Shown: in pieces, positions 54,351-63,608 of the stretch
Layout of the letters: each line of letters starts with the position of its first letter
Numbering within the stretch: position 1 is the stretch's first letter
From: an uncultured Verrucomicrobiota bacterium
Lineage (GTDB): Bacteria > Verrucomicrobiota > Kiritimatiellia > CAIVKH01
Assembly: GCA_937872895.1 (NCBI GenBank)
Contig: CALMUP010000030.1
Coordinates: 1-64,000, forward strand
DNA: 64,000 nt
Direction of reading: 5' to 3'
The notes under the pieces: model-generated
What the model was told of the DNA's origin: nothing
Seen by the model: only the letters and a program-made list of their open reading frames with translations
The model's database searches: none
Position numbers and translations under genes: made by a program

Positions 54351-55682
54351 ATGTTCGCCAAACTCGGACAATCCCTCCAGAAGACCTTCAAGGACCTCCG
54401 CGGCTACGGAAAGCTTTCGGAAAAGAACATCCAGGACGCCTTGCGCGACATCCGTTTGGCCCTGCTCGAAGCCGATGTCCATTTCCAGGTCGTCAAGGAT
54501 TTCATCGGCAAGGTCCGCGAGAAGGTGATGGGGGCGGACGTGGTCGAAAGTGTCACGCCGGGCCAGCAGTTCACCAAGCATGTGCACGACGAGATGGTCG
54601 CACTGCTGGGCGGAAGCGCCGCCGACTTCGACTTGTCCGGCCGCCCGGCCACCATCATGATGCTCGGCCTGCACGGATCGGGCAAGACCACCACCACCGG
54701 CAAACTCGCCAACCGCTTCCGCAAGCTCGGTCGCCGGGTCATGGTCGTCGGCTGCGACATCCGCCGCCCCGCCGCCGTGGACCAGTTGCAGATCCTCGCC
54801 CAGCAGGTCGGCGTCGAATGCCTCGCCCCGATGCCCGGCGAGACCGTGCCCGCCCTCGGCGCCCGCGCCCTCAAGGAAGCGGAAAACCGGATGATCGACC
54901 TGGTCATCTTCGACACCGGCGGCCGCTTCCAGATCGATGGCGAACTCGTCCAGGAGCTCAAGGACCTCCGCGCCACCGCCAAGCCGCGCAACGTCATCCT
55001 CGTCCTCGACGCCGCCATCGGCCAGGAATCGGTCAACGTCGCCGACACCTTCCACAAGGAGGTCGGACTCACCGGGCTGATCCTCACCAAACTCGACGGC
55101 GACGCCCGCGGCGGTGCCGCCTTGTCGGTCCGCTCGGTCACCGGTTGCCCCGTCCTGCTCGTCGGCACCGGCGAAAAGGTCGAAAACCTCGAGCCGTTCC
55201 ATCCCGACCGCATGGCCTCGCGCATCCTCGGCATGGGCGACATCGTCTCCCTCGTCGAGAAGGCCCAGGAGGCCATGCAGGACGCCGACATGGAGGACAT
55301 GCAGGCCCAGCTCACCAAGGGCGACTTCACCCTCGAGGATTTCCTCGCCCAGTTGCGCCAGCTCAAAAAACTGGGCCCTCTGGAGAATCTGCTTGAAATG
55401 CTACCCGGGGTTGGTAACTTGCCCGACCGCGTGAAGCAGGGCCTGACCGGGGGTTCCAGCGCCACGGAGATGAAACGCACCGAGGCCCTGATCCTCAGCA
55501 TGACTCCCCGTGAGCGTCGTAACCCCGGCATTATCAACGCCAGCCGGCGGAAACGGATAGCCCGTGGATGCGGGTTGGAAGTCCGGCATGTCAACGACCT
55601 CCTCAAGCGGTTCGAGACGGCCCGGAAGATGGCCAAACAAATGAAGAAGCACCAAAAAAGGTTGCTACGGTTCGGGCGGTAG
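54351..55682 (+). CDS. ffh: Signal recognition particle GTPase
   Basis: The 443-residue protein binds signal sequences and SRP RNA and docks with FtsY. N domain (1-90), G domain with GLHGSGKTTTTGK (106-118), DIRRPAAVDQL, the G4 motif TKLDGDARGGAAL, and a Met-rich M domain (about 310-443) with RGCGLEVRHVNDLLKRF. The G3 motif reads DTGGRF instead of the common DTAGRL. Length is normal. First gene of ffh-rpsP-khpA-trmD. Confidence 0.96.
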   Translation: MFAKLGQSLQKTFKDLRGYGKLSEKNIQDALRDIRLALLEADVHFQVVKDFIGKVREKVMGADVVESVTPGQQFTKHVHDEMVALLGGSAADFDLSGRPATIMMLGLHGSGKTTTTGKLANRFRKLGRRVMVVGCDIRRPAAVDQLQILAQQVGVECLAPMPGETVPALGARALKEAENRMIDLVIFDTGGRFQIDGELVQELKDLRATAKPRNVILVLDAAIGQESVNVADTFHKEVGLTGLILTKLDGDARGGAALSVRSVTGCPVLLVGTGEKVENLEPFHPDRMASRILGMGDIVSLVEKAQEAMQDADMEDMQAQLTKGDFTLEDFLAQLRQLKKLGPLENLLEMLPGVGNLPDRVKQGLTGGSSATEMKRTEALILSMTPRERRNPGIINASRRKRIARGCGLEVRHVNDLLKRFETARKMAKQMKKHQKRLLRFGR

Positions 55683-55719
55683 GGTAGAAAACCAGCCCTT
55701 TGTCGGTGGAGATAGCATT

Positions 55720-56007
55720 ATGTCGATTACGATTCGTTTGAAGAAGATGGGTAAGAAGGACCAGCCGTTTTTCCGTCTGGTCGTCCAGAATACGCTGAAG
55801 AAGCACGAAGGCGACTACATCGAAAGCCTCGGCTGGTACGACCCGCTCGTGAAGGGCGAGAACAATTACCTCCTCAAGCAGGATCGCATCGATTACTGGC
55901 TCAGCCAGGGTGCGCACATCTCCGACACCGCGAAGAGCCTGGTTCGCAAGAACCGCAAGCGCCCGCAGGTTGCCCCGGCTCCGGCCGCTGCCGAAGCCCA
56001 GGCTTGA
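55720..56007 (+). CDS. rpsP: 30S ribosomal protein S16
   Basis: The 95-residue protein begins MSITIRLKKMGKKDQPFFRL and contains YIESLGWYDPLV and the RIDYWLSQGAHISDT stretch, all typical of bS16. It has a short Ala/Pro tail. It lies between ffh and khpA, the usual order. Confidence 0.97.
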   Translation: MSITIRLKKMGKKDQPFFRLVVQNTLKKHEGDYIESLGWYDPLVKGENNYLLKQDRIDYWLSQGAHISDTAKSLVRKNRKRPQVAPAPAAAEAQA

Positions 56008-56017
56008 GCCCCGCGCC

Positions 56018-56254
56018 ATGTCCCTTCAATCCTACGTAAAAACCGTGTTGGCGGATCTGGTCGACCATCCCGGCGACCTCAAGCTGACCGAAGTAGCCGG
56101 TGACAAGCTGGTCATCTTCGAACTCCGCTGCCATGCCGAGGACATCGGCAAGGTGATCGGCAAGAACGGCAAGACCATCGGCGCCGTCCGCACCCTCATC
56201 GGACAGGTCGCCGCCCGCAACGGGCAGCGCGCCCTGATCGAAGTCGTCGAATAA
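56018..56254 (+). CDS. khpA: KH-domain RNA-binding protein KhpA
   Basis: The 78-residue protein is a single KH domain with the GxxG loop in [16 protein letters not shown]. KhpA proteins partner with KhpB/Jag and bind many RNAs. It starts 10 bases after rpsP. ATG 56018 begins the domain; the frame is open farther upstream only inside rpsP. Confidence 0.92.
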   Translation: MSLQSYVKTVLADLVDHPGDLKLTEVAGDKLVIFELRCHAEDIGKVIGKNGKTIGAVRTLIGQVAARNGQRALIEVVE

Positions 56255-56270
56255 TCCGGAGCCCCTCCCG

Positions 56271-56942
56271 GTGCTCCGGATCGACGTCATCACCATCTTC
56301 CCCGCCATGCTGAATGGCTTCCTGGGGGAGAGCATGATGAAACGCGCGGCCAGGCTCGGGGCCGTCTCCTTTCGCGCGATTGACCTGCGTGATTTCACCA
56401 CCGACCGCCACCGCACCACCGACGACCGGCCCTACGGCGGCGGTCCCGGCATGGTGATGAAACCCGAACCCCTCTTCAAGGCCGTCGCCTCGGTCCGCCA
56501 ACCCGACTCCCGGGTCATCCTGATGACCCCGTCGGGCCGCGTGTTCAAACAGGCCATCGCCCGTGAATTGACCACCTACTCCCACCTGATCTTCATCTGC
56601 GGCCACTACGAAGGCATCGACGAGCGGGTCCGCGAGGCCCTGGTCGATGACGAGATCTCGATCGGCGATTATGTATTGACCAACGGTGTGCTTCCCGCCG
56701 CCGTGGTCATCGACGCCGCCGTGCGCCTCCTCCCCGGCGTCCTCGGTGGGGAAGGGGCCGCCGACCAGGAATCGTTTTCGGAAAACCTCCTCGAATACCC
56801 CCACTACACCCGCCCCGAGGAGTTCGAAGGCCGCCGCGTACCCGAAGTCCTCCTCTCCGGCGACCACGCCGAAGTGGCGAAGTGGCGCGCCGAACAGGCC
56901 CGCCTCCGTACCGCCGCCCGCCGCCCGGATCTGCTGAATTGA
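56271..56942 (+). CDS. trmD: tRNA (guanine-37-N1)-methyltransferase
   Basis: The 223-residue SPOUT enzyme methylates G37 of tRNAs. [18 protein letters not shown] and [12 protein letters not shown] with IGDYVLTNG (the knotted SAM site) are diagnostic. The start is GTG 56271. The stop codon lies within the palindromic operator of the following toxin-antitoxin module. In most bacteria rplS follows directly. Confidence 0.95.
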   Translation: MLRIDVITIFPAMLNGFLGESMMKRAARLGAVSFRAIDLRDFTTDRHRTTDDRPYGGGPGMVMKPEPLFKAVASVRQPDSRVILMTPSGRVFKQAIARELTTYSHLIFICGHYEGIDERVREALVDDEISIGDYVLTNGVLPAAVVIDAAVRLLPGVLGGEGAADQESFSENLLEYPHYTRPEEFEGRRVPEVLLSGDHAEVAKWRAEQARLRTAARRPDLLN

Positions 56943-56971
56943 CACTGAAATAGTGATCCACTATTTTAGTG
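56943..56971. promoter_or_regulatory. Palindromic operator in front of vapBC
   Basis: A 13-bp inverted repeat, CACTGAAATAGTG - ATC - CACTATTTTAGTG, has one mismatch between its arms and ends 2 bases before the antitoxin ATG at 56974. Its position fits autorepression by the antitoxin/toxin complex. Confidence 0.7.
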
Positions 56972-56973
56972 AC

Positions 56974-57204
56974 ATGAAGAACGTCACGATCAGTTTGCCA
57001 GACGAATTGGCGCATAAAGCAAAAGTGTTTGCGGCAGAACACAATACGAGTGTTTCCAGGTATGTGGGTGAGCTCCTGGCAGCGCGTCTGGAGTCTGAAA
57101 AAAACTACCGCAACGCGTACGCGCGATGGTCTTCACGAGCACTGAAACCGCTTGGAAACACGGGTATCGCCTATCCCGAGCGAGGCGCGTTGTATGACCG
57201 ATAA
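56974..57204 (+). CDS. Antitoxin (ribbon-helix-helix, VapB/CopG-like)
   Basis: The 76-residue protein begins MKNVTISLPDELAHKAKVFA, the strand-helix start of ribbon-helix-helix repressors, continuing HNTSVSRYVGELLAARL. Its C-terminal half is the expected toxin-binding part. It overlaps the PIN toxin gene by 11 bases. With the palindrome upstream, it forms a type II toxin-antitoxin module between trmD and rplS. Confidence 0.85.
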   Translation: MKNVTISLPDELAHKAKVFAAEHNTSVSRYVGELLAARLESEKNYRNAYARWSSRALKPLGNTGIAYPERGALYDR

Positions 57205-57619
57205 TGCGTTTGTGGATACCAAGATCCTCGTTTATGCGCGGGATCCGACGCATGCCGATAAACATCGTATCGCGAGCCAGTTGATCAACACGTTATGGGC
57301 GAACCGACAAGGAAGAATCAGCGTCCAGGTGTTGAACGAGTACCTGGTGACGGTCACACAAAAACTTCGGCCGGGAATGACGTTCCAGGAAGCCTGGGAA
57401 GATGTCCAGGCGTTGATGGCCTGGGAACCCTTGTCCATGGATGGGTCATTGCTTGAGTTGGGTCGCATCGTACATCTTGAGCATGGCGTATCGTGGTGGG
57501 ATGCGTTGATTCTCGCCGCCGCCCACAAGGCGAATTGCACCCTGCTCTATTCGGAAGACCTTGCTGCCGGACGTGTTTACGGCGGGGTCAGGGTGGTAAA
57601 TCCGTTCCTTTCCCATTAA
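57194..57619 (+). CDS. PIN-domain toxin (VapC-like RNase)
   Basis: The 141-residue PIN-fold ribonuclease has its acidic metal-binding residues: Asp8 (NAFVDTKILVYARD), Glu49 (VLNEYL), Asp103 (SWWDALILAAA) and Asp122 (LYSEDLAAG). VapC toxins cut initiator tRNA or rRNA. ATG 57194 overlaps the antitoxin end by 11 bases. The target is unknown. Confidence 0.88.
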   Translation: MTDNAFVDTKILVYARDPTHADKHRIASQLINTLWANRQGRISVQVLNEYLVTVTQKLRPGMTFQEAWEDVQALMAWEPLSMDGSLLELGRIVHLEHGVSWWDALILAAAHKANCTLLYSEDLAAGRVYGGVRVVNPFLSH

Positions 57620-57623
57620 TCCC

Positions 57624-57651
57624 TTGACGTTGACCCCGTTCCGACTAGTAT
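57624..57651 (+). promoter_or_regulatory. Putative promoter of rplS
   Basis: TTGACG (57624-57629), a 16-base spacer, then TAGTAT (57646-57651) lie between vapC and rplS. It would let rplS be expressed independently of the inserted toxin-antitoxin unit. Confidence 0.5.
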
Positions 57652-57681
57652 TACGCCCCTTTGCTAACAGGAAACACGATC

Positions 57682-58056
57682 ATGGCTACCAAACTTCTCG
57701 AAAAAATCGACCAGGAACAGCGCAACGGCCGTTCCGTCCCTGATTTCAACGTGGGCGACAGCGTCAAGGTGTATGTGAAGATCCGCGAAGGCGACAAGGA
57801 GCGCGTACAGTTGTATGCCGGAACCGTGATCGCCCGTGACGGAACAGGCAGCACCGAGACGTTCACTGTGCGCCGCATTTCCTACGGTGAGGGTGTCGAA
57901 CGCGTGTTCCCGGTCTATTCCCCGAGCCTCGAGAAGATCGAAGTCGAACGCAGCGGCCAGCCCAAGCGTGCGAAGCTCTACTACCTGCGCGCCCTGAGCG
58001 GCAAGAAGACCAAGATCAAGGAAAAGGTCGCGAAGGAAGATCGCGCCGAAGCCTGA
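57682..58056 (+). CDS. rplS: 50S ribosomal protein L19
   Basis: The 124-residue protein has the L19 features VPDFNVGDSVKVYVKIREGD, RVQLYAGTVIARDG, FTVRRISYGEGVERVFP and RAKLYYLRALSGKKTKIKE. AGGAAA precedes ATG 57682. It is separated from trmD by vapBC. Confidence 0.97.
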   Translation: MATKLLEKIDQEQRNGRSVPDFNVGDSVKVYVKIREGDKERVQLYAGTVIARDGTGSTETFTVRRISYGEGVERVFPVYSPSLEKIEVERSGQPKRAKLYYLRALSGKKTKIKEKVAKEDRAEA

Positions 58057-58063
58057 TCCGGCC

Positions 58064-58726
58064 ATGCTCGACCACGAGCGGCACTGGAACTCCACCGGCA
58101 TCAAGCGCCTGGCCGGGGTCGATGAGGCCGGTCGTGGTCCACTGGCCGGACCGGTGGTCGCCGCCGCAGTGGTCGCCCCGCTGGACCTGCTCGAATCACT
58201 CATCACCAGCGCGTGGCGCGGGTTGACCGATTCCAAACGCCTGACCGATGCCAAGCGGCGGGCGTTTTTCGTTTCCATCACCACCACCCCCGGCGTGCTC
58301 ACCGGCATCGGCCTGTGCAGTCCGGCCGAGATCGATGCCCTGAACATCCTGCGCGCGACGCACCTGGCCATGGCCCGGGCTGTCGCCGCCTTGCCCTCCG
58401 CGCCCGATCATGTGCTGGTGGACGGGCTTCCGGTGAAGGGGTTGCCGGTGCCACACCAGGCCATCGTCGGAGGCGACGGCGCGAGCCTGTTGATCGCCGC
58501 CGCCAGCGTCATCGCCAAAGTTACCCGCGACGACCTGCTGCTCGACCTCGATCGCCAGTACCCGCACTACGGCTTCGCCGACCACAAGGGATACGGCACC
58601 GCACGCCACCTCGATGCCTTGCGCCGGCACGGGCCGTGTCCGGCCCATCGCCGTTCGTTCGCCCCGGTCGCCCAGACCAACCTGCCGTTTCCCGTTACCA
58701 ACCCTTCCTGCGATGAACACGCCTGA
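58064..58726 (+). CDS. rnhB: Ribonuclease HII
   Basis: The 220-residue enzyme cleaves RNA in RNA-DNA hybrids and removes misincorporated ribonucleotides. Asp and Glu of LAGVDEAGRGPLAGPVV, Asp in HVLVDGLPV and the later GYGTARHLDALRRHGPCP with HRRSFAPV are typical. It starts 7 bases after rplS. Confidence 0.95.
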   Translation: MLDHERHWNSTGIKRLAGVDEAGRGPLAGPVVAAAVVAPLDLLESLITSAWRGLTDSKRLTDAKRRAFFVSITTTPGVLTGIGLCSPAEIDALNILRATHLAMARAVAALPSAPDHVLVDGLPVKGLPVPHQAIVGGDGASLLIAAASVIAKVTRDDLLLDLDRQYPHYGFADHKGYGTARHLDALRRHGPCPAHRRSFAPVAQTNLPFPVTNPSCDEHA

Positions 58727-59168
58727 ACGTCCGGGTTTCCTCGCGCGGTGGTGGGCGGTGTGGCGGAACCGGCGACACGGCAACCCGACCACCGGAGCCT
58801 GGGGCGAGGACCTCGCCGCGCAGTACCTGGCCGGCAAGGGGTACCGCATCCTCGGGCGCCGCGTCCGGGTGGGTCGCCGCGACGAGCTCGACCTGATCAC
58901 CCGGTCGCCCGGCCAGGTGCTGGTATTCGTCGAGGTGAAAACACGCGCCAGCGAGGCGTTCGGACGTCCGTTCACCTCGGTCGATGCCCGCAAGCGGAAA
59001 GCCTTGTCGCGCGCCGCCCTCCGCTACATGATACAGCTCAAGGAAAAACCGAATTATTTCCGCATGGATGTCGTCGAAGTCATCGGCACGCCCTCCGGAA
59101 ACGATCCGGTGGTGCGGCACCTGGAAAACGCCTTCGCGCTTTCCGGAAAACGACGCATCCCGTGGTGA
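58713..59168 (+). CDS. YraN-family predicted endonuclease (UPF0102)
   Basis: The 151-residue protein has the restriction-endonuclease-like core GAWGEDLAAQYLAGKGYRIL, ELDLITRSPGQVLVFVEVKT (D and ExK residues) and a basic C-terminus. ATG 58713 overlaps rnhB by 14 bases. The rplS-rnhB-yraN order is a common one. Function is unproven in the family. Confidence 0.88.
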   Translation: MNTPERPGFLARWWAVWRNRRHGNPTTGAWGEDLAAQYLAGKGYRILGRRVRVGRRDELDLITRSPGQVLVFVEVKTRASEAFGRPFTSVDARKRKALSRAALRYMIQLKEKPNYFRMDVVEVIGTPSGNDPVVRHLENAFALSGKRRIPW

Positions 59169-59173
59169 ACCCA

Positions 59174-60145
59174 ATGATGAAACGAATCCTGCTGTTGGCG
59201 CTGTGCATGGCCTTCCTCGTCGGTATCCAGCCTTGCCGGGCGCAACTCGATCTGCTCGCCATTCCCGGCGTCGCCGACCTGGCCGCCGAGTATGGCATCG
59301 ATCCGTCGATGATCCGCGCCCCCACGCCGGACGAGATGCGGCAGTTCTGGCAGTTGCTCAACACCACCCTGCAATCCGAATCCATCGAGGACCTCGCCTG
59401 GCTGAGCCCGTACGCGGGCATGGCGCTCGGTTACCTCGATGGCATTCCCGAGGCGCGCCCGTATGCCGACTGGTTGCGCCAGCGGCTCGACTACCTGATG
59501 GTCGCCGAGGAGGTCGTGCGCGAGGAGCGGGTCGCCGCCAAGCGGCCTCCGCCGCCGCCCCCGACACGTAAACCCACTTCGCTCGCCTCGCCGCCGCCGA
59601 AGCCGCCGGCCGCTCCGGCCAGTTCGGTCGCGAAGAAGAAGACGATGAGCCAGGAGCGCTGGCAGAAACGCATCGCCCGGCGTCCACCTCCCCGCGGCGC
59701 CGCCGCCTACGTGGACCGGCTCAAGCCGATCTTCGTCGCCGAGGGTGTGCCCGCCGCGCTGGTCTGGCTCGCCGAGGTTGAATCCAGTTTCGATCCCGAG
59801 GCCCGCAGCCCGGTCGGGGCGCTCGGCCTGTACCAGTTCATGCCCGCCACCGCCGAGCGGTTCGGCTTGTCGCTGCGCCCCGAGGACGAGCGCCTCGTGC
59901 CCGAGCGTTCCGCCACTGCGGCCGCGCGTTACCTCAAGTTCCTTTACAAGCGGTTCGGTTCCTGGTCGCTTGCCCTTGCCGCCTACAACGCGGGGGAGGG
60001 GCGGGTCGGCGGACTGCTCAAGAAGCACAAGGCGACCACCTTCGAGGGCATCGCCGACCACCTGCCTTCCGAAACCCGCATGTATGTCCCCAAGGTCGCG
60101 GCGGTGGTCAAGGTGCGCGAGGGCGCCGACCTCGAACGGCTGTGA
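59174..60145 (+). CDS. Lytic transglycosylase (SLT/MltD-like)
   Basis: The 323-residue product has a signal peptide (MMKRILLLALCMAFLVGIQPCRA), a helical region, a Pro/Ala-rich linker (about 123-155) and an SLT domain. The catalytic Glu203 is in WLAEVESSFDP, followed by GALGLYQFMPATA and LAAYNAGEGRV. It should cleave peptidoglycan to anhydromuropeptides in the periplasm. ATG 59174 begins the signal peptide; no ribosome site is visible and it lies 5 bases after yraN, so coupling is likely. Confidence 0.9.
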   Translation: MMKRILLLALCMAFLVGIQPCRAQLDLLAIPGVADLAAEYGIDPSMIRAPTPDEMRQFWQLLNTTLQSESIEDLAWLSPYAGMALGYLDGIPEARPYADWLRQRLDYLMVAEEVVREERVAAKRPPPPPPTRKPTSLASPPPKPPAAPASSVAKKKTMSQERWQKRIARRPPPRGAAAYVDRLKPIFVAEGVPAALVWLAEVESSFDPEARSPVGALGLYQFMPATAERFGLSLRPEDERLVPERSATAAARYLKFLYKRFGSWSLALAAYNAGEGRVGGLLKKHKATTFEGIADHLPSETRMYVPKVAAVVKVREGADLERL

Positions 60146-60235
60146 TCCGCGGGCGGACCGCACCTCCGCTCCGCATTGCCTTGGGACCTGCCTTGCCGTA
60201 TGATCGCGGCTCGCCTTGAAGGAGTCTTGATTGCT

Positions 60236-63200
60236 ATGAAACACTGGAGCCGGTTCACGGGGATTATCATCGCGTTCGCCGCGTTGGTTGCTTACATCTC
60301 GCTGTTGCCCGACTTTCTCTTTCCCAACGAGTGGTCATCGGCCCTGTATTCCATTCTCGGGATGGATCCGTTCCGGCCGCTGACCCGGCCGGTCTGGCAA
60401 TTCCTGATGTCCACCCTGGGTGGTCTGCCCGGAAGCCGGATCCTGCCTGCCGCCCACCTGCTATCCGCGTTCTGGGGTGCGCTGTGCGTAGGGCTGATGT
60501 ACCTGGTAGCCTTGCGTCTGCGCCGTGCCCCCGTGCTGTCCGTAACCTCCGCCGGGCTTGAGCAGGTGCAACGCACCCGCCGGGTCAGTGCGATGGCCTC
60601 CGCCGGATTCCTCGCGGTCAGTGCGCCCCTCCTTATCGTCGCCACCCGTATCCATCCCTATGGATTCAACCTTGCCCTGTTGCTGACCGCGCTCTGGCTC
60701 ACCCTGCGGTTCCGCGACGAACCCACGTTGGCTACCTGGCTCGGGTTCGCCACGGTATATGGAATCGGCATCGCCGAATACCCCACCTTCATCCTGCTCG
60801 CGCCGGTCTTCCTGACCGTATGGATCTGGCTGTTCTGGCGCAGCAAACGGGCTCCGGCCCGCTGGATCGCTCCCGGGGTGCTGCTCGGGTTGGCCGGGGT
60901 GGCGGTGGGCCTCCTGTTCGCCTGGCGTTATGCCGCGATGCCCGTTGCCGAATGGCGTGAGTTCGACAGCGTGTGGACGGTGTACCATTACTTCCTGATC
61001 GAGCAGTACCAGCAGATCCGCTACAGCGTGCCCAAGACCGGTTGGTTGATCGTCCTGCTCACCATGGTGCTCCCCGGTCTCTATGTCTGGTGGAATGGCT
61101 TCGAGGATGCCGATGACCTCTTCACCAACCTCGGGCATATCGCCCTGCGCCTTATCCTGCTCGGGGTGGCGGTCGTGCTGCTCTACAACCTGCCCGGTTC
61201 ACCCTGGCGCGTCATGGGTCCCCACACCGTGCTGGTGACCCCGTATGCGATCACCGCCCTCTGGTTCGGCCAGCTCGTCGGCTTTTTCTACCACCAATGG
61301 ACGCGGCCGCTCACCGAACGTGGCCGGGCGCGCGGGCGCACCCGCTCACCGGTACCTGCCCGCATCCTGCTCGTCGCGCTGGTGGCCATGCTCGGTTCAG
61401 CCGGGTATCTCAATGCCACCAAGACCTCCCCGGCGAAGGCCGCCCCGCTGGTTCGTGCCGCAGACAACGTGCTGGATGGGATGGGGGACCGTGCATACCT
61501 CATCAGCAACGGCATGCTTGATGGCGTGATGCAATGGCGGGCCGTCGCCGAGCAACGCAATGTCCGGTTCATCAACCGTACGCGCGGCAATTCCCGGGCG
61601 TACCTGCGCTTCATGAACAGTTGGATCCGGCATCCCGATGTTGAAGCCATGGTCGAAGCCGGATTCGCCCCGTACCTCGATGTCTGGATGTCCATCACCA
61701 CCAACCTCCCCGGCCAGCTCGCCGTACAGGACATTCCGGAATTGTGGACCATGCAGGGATTCCGGTGGCTGCCCGTGCAGGGATTCTATGCCGGTTACGA
61801 TCCGGAAACCCTCTCCACCGAGGAACGCGATCGGCTGTTGCAGCAAGCGGTTGCCTATGTTGAGAACAACCTCGCCGACTTCCGCCACGGCACGCCCCGC
61901 CCGGAACTGCTGCGCGAGGCCTACCGCCTGTTGTCGCGCCAGCTCGCGGTGTTCGCCAACAACCTAGGGTACACCCTCGCCGGCCTGGACCGGTCTGCTG
62001 ATGCGCGCGCCGCCTACGAGGCTGCACTGGCCTTTCAGCCGGACAACGTCAGCGCCCTGATCAATCTTGCCGACCTTGCGCGAACGGAAGGGCGCGAGGA
62101 CGAGGCCAAGAGCCTTCAGGAGTCGTTCGAGCGCATCCTGCGTGAACAATCGATCCCCGCCGAACCGCGTGTATTGGCCATGCTCTACGGCCACCTGCGC
62201 AACAACGTGCTGTTCCTTCAGGAAGGTGTTGCCCTGATGCAGGCGGGCATGACCGAGTCCGGCATTGAAACCCTGCGCCGCGCCGTGACCGATCTGCCCG
62301 GTGGTCACCAGTCCGAGATCCTGCTCGCCCAGGCGCTGTTCGAGGGCGGACAGATTCCTGCCAGCCTTGAGGCCTTCCGGGCGGTCGCGGAAAGCGATCC
62401 CGCCAACACCGCCGCCTGGCTCGGTCTGGCCCGCAGCCAGACCGTGCTGCGGCAGACCAACGAGGCGGCAGCCACCTTCGCCCGTCTCGCCGACATGGGC
62501 CTGGCCCCCGAACTCATCGACGTCGAACTCGGCTTCCTGATGCTGGCCATGAACAACCATGCCGAGGCCGTGCAGCGGTTCGGTCGTCACCTCGATCGCG
62601 AGACGGTCGCCGGGCCGGCCGCCGTCGGCATGATGTGGGCTGCCGGTCGGATCGGTGATCAGGCCGCGCTGGCTCGTGCCGTGAGGGTGCTGGATCAGAT
62701 GCCCAATTATTACGCCGGCCAGATGGCCCTGTATGAGTGGGCCATGCGCACCCGCGACCTGATCAAGGCGCGCGAGTGCCTCACCCAAGCACGCCGCATC
62801 CAACCGGGCAATACCGATGCTCTCGAAAAATACATTCGCCTCGAACTGATGGAAGGGCGTGAAGCCACCGCCAAACTGGCCCTCGATCAGTTGCTCGCAC
62901 TCGACTCCTCCCACCCCTTCGGCAATTACCTGCTTTCCGGCATCCACCAGAAGAACGGGCGCCTCGACCTCGCTGAAACCGCACTGCGGCGCGCCTTGTC
63001 CCGTGACACCTCCGGCGAAGCCTCCTACGGACTGAGCTGGGTGCTGGCCCAGCAAGGGCGTCACGAGGAAGCCCTGCGCCTGATCGACCAGGCCCTCAAG
63101 CGCCAGCCCGGCAATCCCTCCTTCCTGGGCACGCGGGGGGTGATCCTCAACGGGCTGGAACAATGGCCCGAAGCCGAGCGCCAGTTGCAGGCCGCCATCG

Positions 63201-63367
63201 CGCAAACCCCGTCCGACATCCCGCTGTTCCGAGCCCATCACGCCCTCGCCATCAGCCGGCAGGACCGAAACCCGCAGGCGCGTGAACTGGTCGCGGACCT
63301 GCTCGCGGACGATCAAACGGACCCGGAACTCCAAGCCGTCCTCGATCGCCTCGAACACGAGCGCTAA
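60236..63367 (+). CDS. Large membrane protein with C-terminal TPR repeats (DUF2723-like)
   Basis: The 1043-residue protein has about 10-11 membrane helices in its first 430 residues and, from about 560, a helical part with several TPR-like units (NLGYTLAGLDRSADARAAYEAA and similar). The N-terminal part loosely resembles DUF2723/GT-C glycosyltransferases (FLFPNEWSSALYSILG), but I see no firm catalytic motif. ATG 60236 is preceded by AAGGAG. It may be a lipid-linked-sugar transferase or a scaffold. It is the last complete gene of the block, with 241 bases of gene-free DNA after it. Confidence 0.65.
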   Translation: MKHWSRFTGIIIAFAALVAYISLLPDFLFPNEWSSALYSILGMDPFRPLTRPVWQFLMSTLGGLPGSRILPAAHLLSAFWGALCVGLMYLVALRLRRAPVLSVTSAGLEQVQRTRRVSAMASAGFLAVSAPLLIVATRIHPYGFNLALLLTALWLTLRFRDEPTLATWLGFATVYGIGIAEYPTFILLAPVFLTVWIWLFWRSKRAPARWIAPGVLLGLAGVAVGLLFAWRYAAMPVAEWREFDSVWTVYHYFLIEQYQQIRYSVPKTGWLIVLLTMVLPGLYVWWNGFEDADDLFTNLGHIALRLILLGVAVVLLYNLPGSPWRVMGPHTVLVTPYAITALWFGQLVGFFYHQWTRPLTERGRARGRTRSPVPARILLVALVAMLGSAGYLNATKTSPAKAAPLVRAADNVLDGMGDRAYLISNGMLDGVMQWRAVAEQRNVRFINRTRGNSRAYLRFMNSWIRHPDVEAMVEAGFAPYLDVWMSITTNLPGQLAVQDIPELWTMQGFRWLPVQGFYAGYDPETLSTEERDRLLQQAVAYVENNLADFRHGTPRPELLREAYRLLSRQLAVFANNLGYTLAGLDRSADARAAYEAALAFQPDNVSALINLADLARTEGREDEAKSLQESFERILREQSIPAEPRVLAMLYGHLRNNVLFLQEGVALMQAGMTESGIETLRRAVTDLPGGHQSEILLAQALFEGGQIPASLEAFRAVAESDPANTAAWLGLARSQTVLRQTNEAAATFARLADMGLAPELIDVELGFLMLAMNNHAEAVQRFGRHLDRETVAGPAAVGMMWAAGRIGDQAALARAVRVLDQMPNYYAGQMALYEWAMRTRDLIKARECLTQARRIQPGNTDALEKYIRLELMEGREATAKLALDQLLALDSSHPFGNYLLSGIHQKNGRLDLAETALRRALSRDTSGEASYGLSWVLAQQGRHEEALRLIDQALKRQPGNPSFLGTRGVILNGLEQWPEAERQLQAAIAQTPSDIPLFRAHHALAISRQDRNPQARELVADLLADDQTDPELQAVLDRLEHER

Positions 63368-63608
63368 CGTCTGCTCAGCCCGAGGTGGGGGAATCGCTGA
63401 TTTGTTTTCTGGCTGTTCCTGAATACGTCCCAAACGCCATGTACGTGCGGTTTGGTTTTTGTTAAAGCGCTTTTCCTGATGTGTTCGTTTTGGGTTGACG
63501 ATTTGTCACATCAGCATGCACAGTTGGCTACGTATACACCTTCAGCAGTGGGTGCTGCTTGAGGACTCGTCTGTGTTAGCTAACCGCAGTAAGAGGAGAG
63601 TAGATCGA

